Part shown: piece after piece, positions 56,025 through 64,000 of the stretch
How positions within the stretch are numbered: position 1 is the stretch's first letter
Layout: the number at the start of each line of letters is the position of its first letter
Assembly: GCF_000702445.1 (NCBI RefSeq)
Contig: NZ_JNIF01000003.1
Location: 806,001 to 870,000 of the forward strand
Reading direction: 5' to 3'
Length of the DNA stretch: 64,000 nt
Origin: Bryobacter aggregatus MPL3
GTDB lineage: Bacteria; Acidobacteriota; Terriglobia; Bryobacterales; Bryobacteraceae
Made by a program: the position numbers and the translations under genes
Notes under the pieces: model-generated
The model's database searches: none
What the model saw: the letters and a program-made list of their open reading frames with translations, nothing else
What the model was told of the DNA's origin: nothing

Positions 56025-57332
56025 ATGAGTTCTTCCATTGAAACTGCTGTCCGGGCAAAGACGATGGGCTCGGCAGCCCGGTATGCGCGCGCCCAGAAGA
56101 GTCTGGCCGGCGGTGTCTCGAGTGGACTGCGGCGCAATGCCCGTCCCTATCCGCTCTACTTCTCTCATGGAGAAGGCTCGCAGGTCTGGGATGTGGACGG
56201 CAATCGCTACACGGACTTCGGTCTCGCCTGGGGCCCCCTGATCCTCGGCCATGCGCCTCCTAAGGTCGTCGCCGCCGTGCAGCGGCAAGCGGCGCGCGGC
56301 ATGACCTTTGGCGCGCAACACGATCTGGAGTTTGAGGTCGCCGAGCGGCTCACCCAGATCATTCCATGCGCCGGCTTGGTCACATTTGCCAACAGTGGCA
56401 CAGAGATTGTACAAGTAGCCCTACGGCTGGCCCGCGCCATCACCGGCAAGCAGAAGTACTTGAAGTTTGAAGGTCACTATCACGGCTGGTCCGACGAAGT
56501 CCTCACCAGCTACAAACCAACTCTCGACCAACTCACTGCAAGCCAAGGCGCACCGATCCCGGTTGGCCTCGGGCAACTGCCCAACACCAACGCCGTCATC
56601 GCCGAATGGAACAATCGCGAAAGCGTTCTTGCCGCGCTCGACGACAACATCTCTGCCGTTCTCTGTGAACCCCTGCTTGCAAACTCCGGCTGCATTCCGC
56701 CCGCCCCGGGCTTTCTCGAATTTCTGCGCGCAGAGTGCACCCGCCGCCAGATTCTGCTGATCTTTGATGAAGTCGTCACCGGCTTCCGGCTTGCATTGGG
56801 CGGAGCGCAAGCTCATTACGGAGTGACACCCGATCTCGCCACCTTCGCAAAGGCCCTCGGAGCTGGCACCCCGCTCAGCGTTCTCGCGGGTCACAAGGAA
56901 TATATGGACTGGATCGCGCGTGGAGAGGTTGTCCACGCTGGCACGCTCAACGGCAATCCCTTAGCCCTTGCCGCGGCAAATGCAGCCCTCGACGAACTCT
57001 CGCAACCAGATGTTTATCCAAGACTTCACACGCTAGCGGCTCAACTCCGGAATGGCATCGAAGAAGCCTTTCGTGACGCAAAGATTTCCGCGCATACCAC
57101 TGGTACCGGGCCAGTCTTCCAACTCCATGTGCTAGGCAAAACAGTCAGCAACTATCGGGACACGCTCCAACACGACCGGCAGCGCTATAGCGATTTCGCG
57201 CTAGCCCTGTTGCACGAGGGCATTTTGATCCTGCCAGACGGCCGCTGGTATCTTTCAGCAGCGCACACCGCCCTTGATATTGCAGAAACAGTCAAGAAAG
57301 TGCGTTACGCGATTGTAACCACATCCTGTTAA
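56025..57332 (+). CDS. Class III PLP aminotransferase / glutamate-1-semialdehyde aminomutase-like
   Basis: 435 aa, cytosolic. PLP lysine K276 (LATFAKALGAGTPLSV), the conserved acidic pair FDEVVTGFR (D248, E249) and FANSGTEIVQVALRLARA for the phosphate cup. The overall look is close to glutamate-1-semialdehyde 2,1-aminomutase, but the location beside an IclR regulator, an M81 peptidase and an ACS carrier suggests a catabolic aminotransferase rather than HemL. No heme gene is next to it. An IclR binding site in the 49-base divergent gap would control it. Substrate unknown. Confidence 0.88.
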   Translation: MSSSIETAVRAKTMGSAARYARAQKSLAGGVSSGLRRNARPYPLYFSHGEGSQVWDVDGNRYTDFGLAWGPLILGHAPPKVVAAVQRQAARGMTFGAQHDLEFEVAERLTQIIPCAGLVTFANSGTEIVQVALRLARAITGKQKYLKFEGHYHGWSDEVLTSYKPTLDQLTASQGAPIPVGLGQLPNTNAVIAEWNNRESVLAALDDNISAVLCEPLLANSGCIPPAPGFLEFLRAECTRRQILLIFDEVVTGFRLALGGAQAHYGVTPDLATFAKALGAGTPLSVLAGHKEYMDWIARGEVVHAGTLNGNPLALAAANAALDELSQPDVYPRLHTLAAQLRNGIEEAFRDAKISAHTTGTGPVFQLHVLGKTVSNYRDTLQHDRQRYSDFALALLHEGILILPDGRWYLSAAHTALDIAETVKKVRYAIVTTSC

Positions 57333-57346
57333 CCTAGTCCCGAACT

Positions 57347-60300
57347 ATGCTTCAGAAAATAACAAAGCTATGTCTGCTTCTATCCCTAAGTGCGCTCTGC
57401 TCGCTCGCACAATTTGACACGGCGACAGTGCTCGGCACCATTCGCGACAATACCAAAACCGCAGTGGCCGGAGCCAATGTGACTCTCCGGAATACCCAAA
57501 CAGGCGTCACCCAATCAGCACTCACAAACGCTGAAGGTGATTTTCAATTTGTCAACGTCCGCATCGGCGTTTATACCGTCACCGCCGAAGCGAATGGCTT
57601 CAAAACGGTGAGTGCCGCCGAATTTACAGTGATCGTCAACGCGCGTCAGCGTGTCGATCTCGATCTCCCCATTGGCGAAGTCAAGGAATTTGTCACCGTC
57701 ACCGGTGCGGCCTCGCAACTGGAAACAGATTCCAGCTCCAAGGGCCAGGTTATCGGCAACCAGGAAATCGTCAACATGCCGCTCAATGGCCGCAACTATG
57801 CCGATTTGGCGCTCCTCGTTCCCGGTGTCCGCAAGTCCGACCTTGCCTATGGCGTCCCCCCGCGCGATGCCTCTTTCAATGTGAACGGTATGCGCAGTTC
57901 GCAGAACAACTTCATCATCGACGGTGTCGACAACAATTCCTACGGCACCTCCAATCAAGGCTTCTCCAATCAGGTGATCCAGCCATCTCCCGATGCGGTG
58001 CAGGAGTTTAAGGTGGAAACCAGCAGCTATAGCGCCGAGTTCGGCCGCGCTGGTGGCGCCATCATGAACGTCAGCATCAAGAGCGGTGCAAATCAGATCC
58101 ACGGCTCGGTCTATGAGTTCCTTCGCAATACCCAGTTGAACGCCACTGGCTTCTTCAAGCCGGTGACCGGGCAGAAACCCACGCTGATCCAGAACCAGTA
58201 CGGTGGATCCTTCGGCGGCGCCATCAAGAAGGATAAGATCTTCTACTTTGCCGACTATGAAGGCTTCCGCCGCGTTGAGAAGGCCATCACCTTTGCCGCC
58301 GTCCCCAGCATGAATCTGCGTAACGGCATCTTCTCCGGCCCCATCCAGAACCCCTTCAGCGGCACTCCTTATCCCAACAACGTCGTACCCGCCAGCGACA
58401 TCACCAAGTTCGCCCGCGACGTGCTGGCAGACCTCCCCACCCCCAACATCGCTGGCGTCTCCAACGGCGGCAACAACTTCCAGTCGCTCCCCAGCCAGCC
58501 CACCAACATCGACAAGGGCGACGTGCGCTATGACCAATACTTTGGCTCGAAGCTCACTGCGTTCGGCCGCTACTCGCACCGCCTGTCCAATATCACCGTT
58601 CCGCCCAGCATCCCCGGTCCCTCGGGTGGCAACAGCAACGGCAACATCTATGTGAAAAACTGGCAGGTCGCCGGTGGCACCACCTATACGGTGAATGCAC
58701 GTTCCGTCTTCGAGTTCCGCATCGGCGTCAGCAAGTCGATCAACTCCAAGCTGCCCTGGTTCGTCGGCACACCCGGCGTCGGCGAGCGCTTTGGCATCCC
58801 CAACGCGCCGCGCGATCCCCGCTACACCGGTGGCGTCAATGCGCAGTCGATCAATGGCTACACCCAGCTCGGCGTGCAGACCTCCAATCCGCAGTTCCAG
58901 AATCCGACGGTCGTCAACCCGAAGGTCAACTACTCTCTCCTGCTCGGCAAGCACAGCCTGAAGGCGGGCTACGAGTATCAGCTCATCAACACCCAGATCG
59001 ACGACTTCAATCCGAAGTACGGTCAGGACAGCTACTCCGGACGCTTCAGCAAAGTCCCCGGCAGCGCCAATGACAATGAGCAGTTCGTCGCCGACTTCCT
59101 CTTTGGCGCACGTAACAACTACACTCTCAACAACGCCGCCATCGTCGACTACCGGCAACGGATGCACTTCTTCTACATCGCCGACGACTGGAAGCCCACT
59201 CGCAAGCTCACCGTCAACGTCGGCCTGCGCTATGAGTACGCCACCCCGCAGTACCTCGCCGACAACAAGATGTCCAACTTCGACCCGATCAGCAATAGCT
59301 TGATCCCCGCGAAGGATGGCAGCATTGCCGATCGTTCGCTCGTCAATCCCGATCGCAACAACTTCGCGCCGCGTCTCGGCATTGCCTACACAGCAAACTC
59401 GAAGACGGTGATCCGCTCTGCCTATGGCATCAGCTACATCCACTTCAACCGCATGGGCGGCGAGAACCTTCTGGCCTACAACCTGCCGAACATCATCGGT
59501 CCCTCGATCGATCAGGCTCCGATCACCGCAGGCGCTTCCGGCCTGGCGCTCTGCACCAGCACAGCCCAAGCTCCCGGCACCTGCTTCCGCACCACGCTCC
59601 AGGGTTATCCCGACAACTTCCTCACCCTTGCGAACGTCAAGCAGATCAATGTTCGTGCCAACTACATTCCCAAAGACTACAGAACCAGCTACGTGCAAAA
59701 CTGGCACTTCACCATCCAGCGCGAACTGGCCAAGAATTTTGTTCTTGATGTGGGTTATGTCGGCGCACGTGGCAATGGCCTCATGATCCTCGGCGACTAC
59801 AACCAGGCTGTGCCCAACACCGCCACCACCAACCTCCCCCTCCAGGCGCGCCGTCCGAACCAGAATTTCGGGCTCATCCAGATTGCCTACAACGGTGGCT
59901 TCCTCAGCTATCACGGCCTCCAGGCCAAGCTCGAGAAGCGCTTCAGCAAGGGCTTGTACCTGTTGAATTCGTTCACCTACTCGAAGGCCATCGACAATGC
60001 GAGCGGCCATCTCGAAACCGCCAATGGCGACAACTCCCGCGTCAACTTCCGCAATGTTGCGGGCGAGAGAGGCGTTGCCGGCTACAACCAGCCCTTCAAC
60101 AACACCACCACCTTCCTCTATGAGCTTCCCTTCGGAAAGGGCAGAAGCTTTGGCTCCAGCTGGAACAAAGGTCTCGATACCGTCCTTGGCGGATGGCGCC
60201 TGACAGCGATCAACACCGCAAATTCCGGCAGCCCGGTGAACTTGAACTACAGTCCTTCCTCAGACTTCTCGGTCAGCGGTTCGCCCACCTACCGTCCGAA

Positions 60301-60652
60301 CATCACGGGCAACCCGGTTCTCCCGGAAAGCCAGCGGACCTCGACCAACACCTACATCCAGTACCTGAATCCTGCTACGGTCTCGATTCCCACCGATCGC
60401 TCGCAGCCCTTTGGGAATGCGGGCCGCAACACGGTTCTGAACTTCGGCCTGTATCAGCTCGATCTCGGCTTGCACAAGGACTTCCTGCTGACCGAGCGCT
60501 TTAAGCTCTCCTTCCGCACCGAAGCCTTCAACGCCTTCAATCGCACCAACTTCAATGCACCCAATGCGAACCGTTCTTCGGGCAGCTTCGGGCAAATCAA
60601 CAGCACCTACCCGGCACGTCAGGTGCAGTTCGCCTTGAAGCTCGTCTTCTAG
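57347..60652 (+). CDS. TonB-dependent receptor, Oar-like, with carboxypeptidase-regulatory-like N-domain
   Basis: 1101 aa, outer membrane. Signal peptide MLQKITKLCLLLSLSALCSL. Residues about 23-110 form a carboxypeptidase-regulatory-like beta-sandwich (TVLGTIRDNTKTAVAGANVT). Plug domain about 120-240 with the segment IVNMPLNGRNYADLALLVPG typical of acidobacterial Oar-like receptors and NGMRSSQNNFIIDGVDNNSY. A long beta-barrel with repeated aromatic-rich strands follows and ends with a terminal Phe (VQFALKLVF), the outer-membrane assembly signal. It starts 14 bases after the aminotransferase stop codon, so it may belong to the same regulated unit. Such receptors import large nutrients; the ligand is unknown. 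Confidence 0.95.
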   Translation: MLQKITKLCLLLSLSALCSLAQFDTATVLGTIRDNTKTAVAGANVTLRNTQTGVTQSALTNAEGDFQFVNVRIGVYTVTAEANGFKTVSAAEFTVIVNARQRVDLDLPIGEVKEFVTVTGAASQLETDSSSKGQVIGNQEIVNMPLNGRNYADLALLVPGVRKSDLAYGVPPRDASFNVNGMRSSQNNFIIDGVDNNSYGTSNQGFSNQVIQPSPDAVQEFKVETSSYSAEFGRAGGAIMNVSIKSGANQIHGSVYEFLRNTQLNATGFFKPVTGQKPTLIQNQYGGSFGGAIKKDKIFYFADYEGFRRVEKAITFAAVPSMNLRNGIFSGPIQNPFSGTPYPNNVVPASDITKFARDVLADLPTPNIAGVSNGGNNFQSLPSQPTNIDKGDVRYDQYFGSKLTAFGRYSHRLSNITVPPSIPGPSGGNSNGNIYVKNWQVAGGTTYTVNARSVFEFRIGVSKSINSKLPWFVGTPGVGERFGIPNAPRDPRYTGGVNAQSINGYTQLGVQTSNPQFQNPTVVNPKVNYSLLLGKHSLKAGYEYQLINTQIDDFNPKYGQDSYSGRFSKVPGSANDNEQFVADFLFGARNNYTLNNAAIVDYRQRMHFFYIADDWKPTRKLTVNVGLRYEYATPQYLADNKMSNFDPISNSLIPAKDGSIADRSLVNPDRNNFAPRLGIAYTANSKTVIRSAYGISYIHFNRMGGENLLAYNLPNIIGPSIDQAPITAGASGLALCTSTAQAPGTCFRTTLQGYPDNFLTLANVKQINVRANYIPKDYRTSYVQNWHFTIQRELAKNFVLDVGYVGARGNGLMILGDYNQAVPNTATTNLPLQARRPNQNFGLIQIAYNGGFLSYHGLQAKLEKRFSKGLYLLNSFTYSKAIDNASGHLETANGDNSRVNFRNVAGERGVAGYNQPFNNTTTFLYELPFGKGRSFGSSWNKGLDTVLGGWRLTAINTANSGSPVNLNYSPSSDFSVSGSPTYRPNITGNPVLPESQRTSTNTYIQYLNPATVSIPTDRSQPFGNAGRNTVLNFGLYQLDLGLHKDFLLTERFKLSFRTEAFNAFNRTNFNAPNANRSSGSFGQINSTYPARQVQFALKLVF

Positions 60653-60681
60653 AACGGCTCGTACCTCCAAACAGCTCTTGA

Positions 60682-60704
60682 GCTCGTCGTTTCACTAGAC
60701 GAGC
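60682..60704 (+). terminator. Small hairpin after the TonB receptor gene
   Basis: GCTCGTC at 60682-60688 pairs with GACGAGC at 60698-60704 around a 9-base loop, 30 bases after the stop codon. No T run follows, so termination is uncertain. Confidence 0.3.
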
Positions 60705-60720
60705 AGCTAAGCTGGAAGGA

Positions 60721-61092
60721 GTGCCTGTTAAACAAATCCTGGCGGTGGTCGACGATCTGATGTTTGCAGTCAAGATCGACTCCGCCGCCAAACAGAATTC
60801 CATTGGCGTCGTATACGCAAAGACTCTCGAGGACGCGTTGGCCAAAGCAAAGGCTCAACCCGTCCTCGTTTTAATTGACCTCAACCACAACAAGCTCGAC
60901 CCCATCGAAATCGTTCGTGCTTTCAAAGCCGATGAGGAGCTCAAGAAGATCAGCATGCTCGGCTTCATCTCCCACGTCGATGGGCAGCGCAAGCAGGAAG
61001 CTGTCGAGGCAGGTTGCGATAGCGTCGTCCCACGGAGCGCCTTCTCAGTGAACCTTCCCCAGATTCTGAAGCGGCATTCCGGTACCCTCTAG
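60721..61092 (+). CDS. Stand-alone receiver-like (CheY-fold) protein
   Basis: 123 aa from a GTG, with GGAAGGA immediately before it (unusually close). The receiver fold is readable: acidic pair D11-D12 (ILAVVDDLMF), phospho-acceptor candidate D53 (LVLIDLNHN), then IGFISH-like strand LGFISHVDG and the final AGCDSVVPRSAF. The usual lysine after strand 5 is replaced by arginine, and the Thr/Ser switch is shifted, so phosphorylation signalling may be altered. No histidine kinase or output domain is adjacent. It is followed 3 bases later by a DUF1080 gene. Confidence 0.78.
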   Translation: MPVKQILAVVDDLMFAVKIDSAAKQNSIGVVYAKTLEDALAKAKAQPVLVLIDLNHNKLDPIEIVRAFKADEELKKISMLGFISHVDGQRKQEAVEAGCDSVVPRSAFSVNLPQILKRHSGTL

Positions 61093-61095
61093 TAC

Positions 61096-62013
61096 GTGAG
61101 CAAGTTTTTCCTATTTGCGATGGCAGTCTCCGCGCTGGCAGCAGACAAAGACTACAACGGCCGTTGGAACCTGACCGTCCAGAATGAAGCGCGCGGCCGC
61201 GCCTGGTGGCTCGAGGTGAATGAGGCCGGGAGCAAGAAGATCAACGGACGCTTCGTAGGCGCCCCTGGCGGCCAACTGGATGCGATTCCACAGATCTCGA
61301 TTGATCATAAGGAACTGCACTGGTCCTTTGAACGCGCGGGGAAAAAGCTCAGCTACGTTGCCACCATCCAGAAGGGCCGGCTGGTGGGAACGCAGTCGAT
61401 CGATGGAAAGCCCGCCACCACCTTCTCGGGCGATCGCGCTCCGGAAATCCGCGACCGCGACGATGATCGTTGGAAACCCACCGAGCCGATCGAACTCTTC
61501 AATGGAAAAGATCTGAGCGGGTGGCAGGCCACCTTCCCTGGCCGCTCTGTCGAATGGAGTGTGACCGCCGACGGCATCACCAAGAACGCCCCCAAGGCGA
61601 GCGACATTCGCACGGCGGAAACCTTCTGGAATTTCGAGCTGCACGCCGAATATCGCTACCAGAAAGGCTCCAACTCCGGCATTGGACTTCGGGGCCGCTA
61701 TGAGGTGCAGATCGAAGATACCGCAGGCCTCCCGATCGATGGACACTCTGCCGGCGGCATCTACTCCCGCATCCCGCCGAAGGAGCAGGCCGCTCGGCCC
61801 GCCGGCGAATGGCAAACTCTCGACGTCCGGCTTGTCGGCCGGATTGTCACCGTCAAGCTGAATGGCAAGATCACGGTCGACCATCAGGTGATCGAAGGAC
61901 CGACAGCCATGTGCTTCGACCCGAATGAAGCGATGCCTGGTCCCATCGCGGTCCAGGGCGATCATGGCGTGGTCGAATTCCGCAAGCTCACCATCACCCC
62001 ACTCTCGCGATGA
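61096..62013 (+). CDS. Secreted DUF1080 (3-keto-disaccharide hydrolase-like) protein with extra N-terminal domain
   Basis: 305 aa from a GTG. Signal peptide about 1-16 (MSKFFLFAMAVSALAA). Residues about 18-115 form a beta-rich region (YNGRWNLTVQ, LVGTQSIDGK) not part of the standard domain. Residues about 130-303 are DUF1080, a concanavalin-like fold: IELFNGKDLSGWQATFPGRS, SNSGIGLRGRYEVQIED and a C-terminal GVVEFRKLTI strand. Members include glycoside hydrolases acting on 3-keto sugars. The 3' end overlaps crcB by 4 bases. Confidence 0.88.
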   Translation: MSKFFLFAMAVSALAADKDYNGRWNLTVQNEARGRAWWLEVNEAGSKKINGRFVGAPGGQLDAIPQISIDHKELHWSFERAGKKLSYVATIQKGRLVGTQSIDGKPATTFSGDRAPEIRDRDDDRWKPTEPIELFNGKDLSGWQATFPGRSVEWSVTADGITKNAPKASDIRTAETFWNFELHAEYRYQKGSNSGIGLRGRYEVQIEDTAGLPIDGHSAGGIYSRIPPKEQAARPAGEWQTLDVRLVGRIVTVKLNGKITVDHQVIEGPTAMCFDPNEAMPGPIAVQGDHGVVEFRKLTITPLSR

Positions 62014-62348
62014 TCAAGTACGGTCTCATCGGTCTCGGTGCTGCCTGTGGTGGAATGGCGCGATTTGCCATTGCCACCTCCCTCCCCCTGCCCTTCCCCT
62101 GGCAGACTTTCGTCATCAATTTCACAGGTGGAGCGCTCATCGGGTTTCTTGCGAACCGGCTGCAGGGGGACAGCCGCTATTTCTGGATCACCGGCATTTG
62201 CGGCGGCTACACCACTTTTTCCACCTTCTCGATTGAAGTGGTGACACTCCTCGAACAGGGCCGCTATGCGCTCGCGGCCTCCTATATCTTCATTAGTGTC
62301 GCGCTCTGTGTTGCCGCCGCAGCAGCAACCTATCACTGGACCAAATGA
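62010..62348 (+). CDS. crcB: Fluoride channel CrcB/Fluc
   Basis: 112 aa with four transmembrane helices. The diagnostic GICGGYTTFSTFSIE (TTFST fluoride-lining motif) and the polar Asn in INFTGGALIGFL are present. The protein is a dual-topology homodimer that releases fluoride from the cytosol. It overlaps both neighbours by 4 bases (ATGA), so it is an internal gene of an operon with DUF1080 and an FAD oxidoreductase. No fluoride riboswitch is apparent immediately upstream. Confidence 0.94.
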   Translation: MIKYGLIGLGAACGGMARFAIATSLPLPFPWQTFVINFTGGALIGFLANRLQGDSRYFWITGICGGYTTFSTFSIEVVTLLEQGRYALAASYIFISVALCVAAAAATYHWTK

Positions 62349-63838
62349 CCCGACGCGATGCGCTCGCCGCACCCTTCCTCCAGCTTGGCCGCAAGGCGAA
62401 AGCACCCGTCACCGGCAGCTTTGTTCTCGATGCCTTTCCAACCGGCCACAAGCTGCGGGATCATGCATCGTTCCCAGCAGCAGCGGAACAGAAGAAGATT
62501 CCGCTGGTCATCATTGGTGCGGGCATGGCCGGCCTTTCCGCCGCCTGGTGGCTGAAGAAACGTGGCTTCTCGGACTTCGTGATTCTGGAGATGGAACAAC
62601 AAGCGGGGGGCAACTCGCGCTATGGCGAGAACGAGGTCTCCGCCTATCCCTGGGGTGCGCACTATGTACCGATCCCGAACCGCAATTCCCCTCTTGTACG
62701 GGAACTCTTCGAGGAGATGGGCCTCATTCAGAACGGCGAGTGGAACGAACGCCATCTCTGCCACTCTCCCCAGGAGCGGCTTTTCATTCACGGCCGCTGG
62801 CAGTTCGGCCTGGAGCCCGAGTTGGGCATGAATGCCAAAGCCCGGCGGGAATTCCAACGCTTTGAAGAGATCATCCAGAAGCTGCATGCCACCGGCCATT
62901 GGACCATTCCGCATGCCTTAGGCAAGATCGATCCGGTGCTCGAAGCCCAATCTTTTCCAAGCTGGCTCAAGGCGAATGGCTTTGAATCGCCAGAATTGTT
63001 CTGGTACCTGGACTACTCCACCCGCGACGATTATGGCTCGTCTCTCGCGGACACCAGTGCCTGGGCCGGCCTGCATTACTTTGCAGCTCGCGACCACGAT
63101 GACAAGGGTCCGTTCACCTGGCCGGAAGGCAATGGCTGGGTGATGAAGTACTTGCGGTCCAAGGTGCAGGTGCGCCCCCAGGAGCCCGTTTACAAGGTGA
63201 GAAGCCTGGACCGTGCCTGGCAGGTGATGACACCGAAGGCAAGCTATCTGGCACAAGCCGTCATCTGGGCCGCTCCCAGCTTTCTGGCGAGCCACCTAGT
63301 CGAAGGCGCCCCCAAGGCAGACGGGTTCACCTATTCGCCCTGGGTGACAGCCAACCTCACCCTCGATCGCTTGCCCAAGGGTGGCGACACGGCCTGGGAC
63401 AACGTGATCTATGGCTCATCAAGCCTCGGTTATGTTGTTGCAACGCACCAGGATCTGGCGGTCCATCGCGAGAGAACGGTTTGGACCTGGTACAACGCAC
63501 TCGCAGAGAAGTCTCCTCGCGAGGCGCGCAAGCTGATGCTCGAAAGCACTTGGGAGTACTGGCGCGATGCAGCGCTTCACGATCTGAGCCGGCCCCACCC
63601 CGAGATCGCCGACTGTGTTGCGCGGATCGATGTCTTTCGCAATGGGCATGCCATGGTGCGGCCCACGCCAGGCTTTCTCCAGTCGGAAGCCCGTAAGGGC
63701 TTCCTCAGGAATCAGAATGGAATGTTTTATGCGCACTCGGACCTCAGCGGCATCTCGATCTTCGAGGAAGCGCAGTACCGGGGAGTCGAGGCGGCTAAGA
63801 ATGCGCTACGGCGGATCGGCGGCGGAGCAAGAGCTTAG
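62345..63838 (+). CDS. FAD-dependent amine-oxidase-like oxidoreductase
   Basis: 497 aa. The N-terminal MTRRDALAAPFLQLG resembles a Tat-type lead with paired arginines but a weak hydrophobic core. The dinucleotide-binding motif is VIIGAGMAGLSAAWWLKKRG, followed by ILEMEQQAGGNSRYGENEV (ribose-binding acid and Gly-Gly) as in protoporphyrinogen/amine oxidases. A large substrate domain follows (about 90-330), and the C-terminal end returns to the FAD fold (DLSGISIFEEAQYRGVEAAK). Substrate unknown. It overlaps crcB by 4 bases and the TerC-like gene by 44 bases on the other strand. Confidence 0.87.
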   Translation: MTRRDALAAPFLQLGRKAKAPVTGSFVLDAFPTGHKLRDHASFPAAAEQKKIPLVIIGAGMAGLSAAWWLKKRGFSDFVILEMEQQAGGNSRYGENEVSAYPWGAHYVPIPNRNSPLVRELFEEMGLIQNGEWNERHLCHSPQERLFIHGRWQFGLEPELGMNAKARREFQRFEEIIQKLHATGHWTIPHALGKIDPVLEAQSFPSWLKANGFESPELFWYLDYSTRDDYGSSLADTSAWAGLHYFAARDHDDKGPFTWPEGNGWVMKYLRSKVQVRPQEPVYKVRSLDRAWQVMTPKASYLAQAVIWAAPSFLASHLVEGAPKADGFTYSPWVTANLTLDRLPKGGDTAWDNVIYGSSSLGYVVATHQDLAVHRERTVWTWYNALAEKSPREARKLMLESTWEYWRDAALHDLSRPHPEIADCVARIDVFRNGHAMVRPTPGFLQSEARKGFLRNQNGMFYAHSDLSGISIFEEAQYRGVEAAKNALRRIGGGARA

Positions 63839-63998
63839 CAATCACCACCACGAGGATGGCGGCTGCAATCTGAATCGCGTAATGGGCGTATTGTCCCAGG
63901 TGGACGATCTTCAGAACTGCCGGATCCGTCAGGATCATCTCAGCGCCCACTCGACCCAGTACGGCCGAGCCCAGAATGGCGATGATCGGATAGCGGTC
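63795..63998 (-). CDS. TerC-family membrane protein, C-terminal part (runs off the window)
   Basis: The minus strand is open from the right edge to a TAG at 63797-63795, encoding 67 residues. DRYPIIAILGSAVLGRVGAE then MILTDP is the characteristic last-but-one helix of TerC/Alx integral membrane proteins (manganese export or metal resistance). A final TM helix (IQIAAAILVVVIAKLLL) and a basic tail follow. The start lies outside the window. It converges on the FAD oxidoreductase with a 44-base overlap. Confidence 0.7.
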   Translation of the reverse strand, partial: DRYPIIAILGSAVLGRVGAEMILTDPAVLKIVHLGQYAHYAIQIAAAILVVVIAKLLLRRRSAVAHS

Positions 63999-64000
63999 CA

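Noticed and set aside
56025-57332. hemL (glutamate-1-semialdehyde aminomutase of heme synthesis)
   Set aside because: The fold and motifs fit, but the IclR/M81/MFS context favours a catabolic class III aminotransferase, so no hem symbol was assigned.
57515-60010. 831-codon open frame antisense to the TonB receptor gene
   Set aside because: It lies entirely opposite a receptor with a signal peptide, plug and barrel. The encoded peptide is a low-complexity Val/Ala/Asp/Gly mix without any domain; such long antisense frames arise from GC-rich codon usage.

Overview
The window looks like chromosomal DNA of an acidobacterium, probably close to the Solibacter/Bryobacter (Bryobacterales) group. This rests on content, since no search could be run: a large Oar-like TonB-dependent receptor with an N-terminal carboxypeptidase-regulatory-like domain, a secreted PSCyt1/PSCyt2/PSD1 protein paired with a Tat-exported DUF1501 protein, a DUF1080 protein, an M28 peptidase, LpxC (a Gram-negative envelope) and an FtsX-type permease of YbbP type. 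Coding density is very high, with many 1-4 base start/stop overlaps and many short convergent 3' overlaps. No phage, transposon, integrase or CRISPR array was seen.

Layout. 1-4.2 kb: end of a glycan locus (GT2-GT4 fusion, coiled-coil SAM methyltransferase). 4.2-5.8 kb: queF and a LOR/SDH (TIGR00300) protein. 5.8-10.2 kb: PSCyt/PSD1 and DUF1501 pair. 10.6-22.0 kb: nine co-directional genes, namely esterase, ATP-grasp ligase, exported RraA-like protein, a complete RND tripartite efflux system, then a tight trio of GCS2-type carboxylate-amine ligase, M29-type aminopeptidase and a second, apparently permuted ATP-grasp protein. 22.0-24.6 kb: two-subunit M16 protease. 24.9-28.9 kb: TesA-like lipoprotein beside a YbbA/YbbP-like ABC exporter. 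28.9-30.6 kb: broken HigA-like antitoxin, then a GbsR/MarR-type regulator with a perfect 17-bp palindrome upstream, co-transcribed with a methyltransferase. 30.6-34.2 kb: M28 peptidase diverging from ferrochelatase and two PhyH dioxygenases. 34.2-42.2 kb: CDP-alcohol phosphatidyltransferase, lpxC, polA, MFS pump, dienelactone hydrolase, short adenylating enzyme, secreted protein.

42.3-48.2 kb holds a complete rRNA operon on the minus strand: promoters, 16S, tRNA-Ala(TGC), tRNA-Ile(GAT), 23S, 5S, terminator. The plus strand then carries hrcA-grpE-dnaJ without dnaK. 51.2-57.3 kb looks like an IclR-controlled catabolic locus (M81 peptidase, MFS carrier, exported unknown protein, IclR regulator, class III aminotransferase). 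It is followed by the TonB receptor, a stand-alone receiver protein, DUF1080, CrcB, an FAD oxidoreductase and the end of a TerC-like gene.

The best candidate for an undescribed system is the 10.6-22.0 kb block. Two ATP-grasp enzymes, a GCS2 amide ligase, a metallo-aminopeptidase and an esterase are what a ribosome-independent small-peptide or amide pathway would need, and an efflux pump sits inside the block. Each enzyme family is recognisable; the joint pathway and its product are inference.
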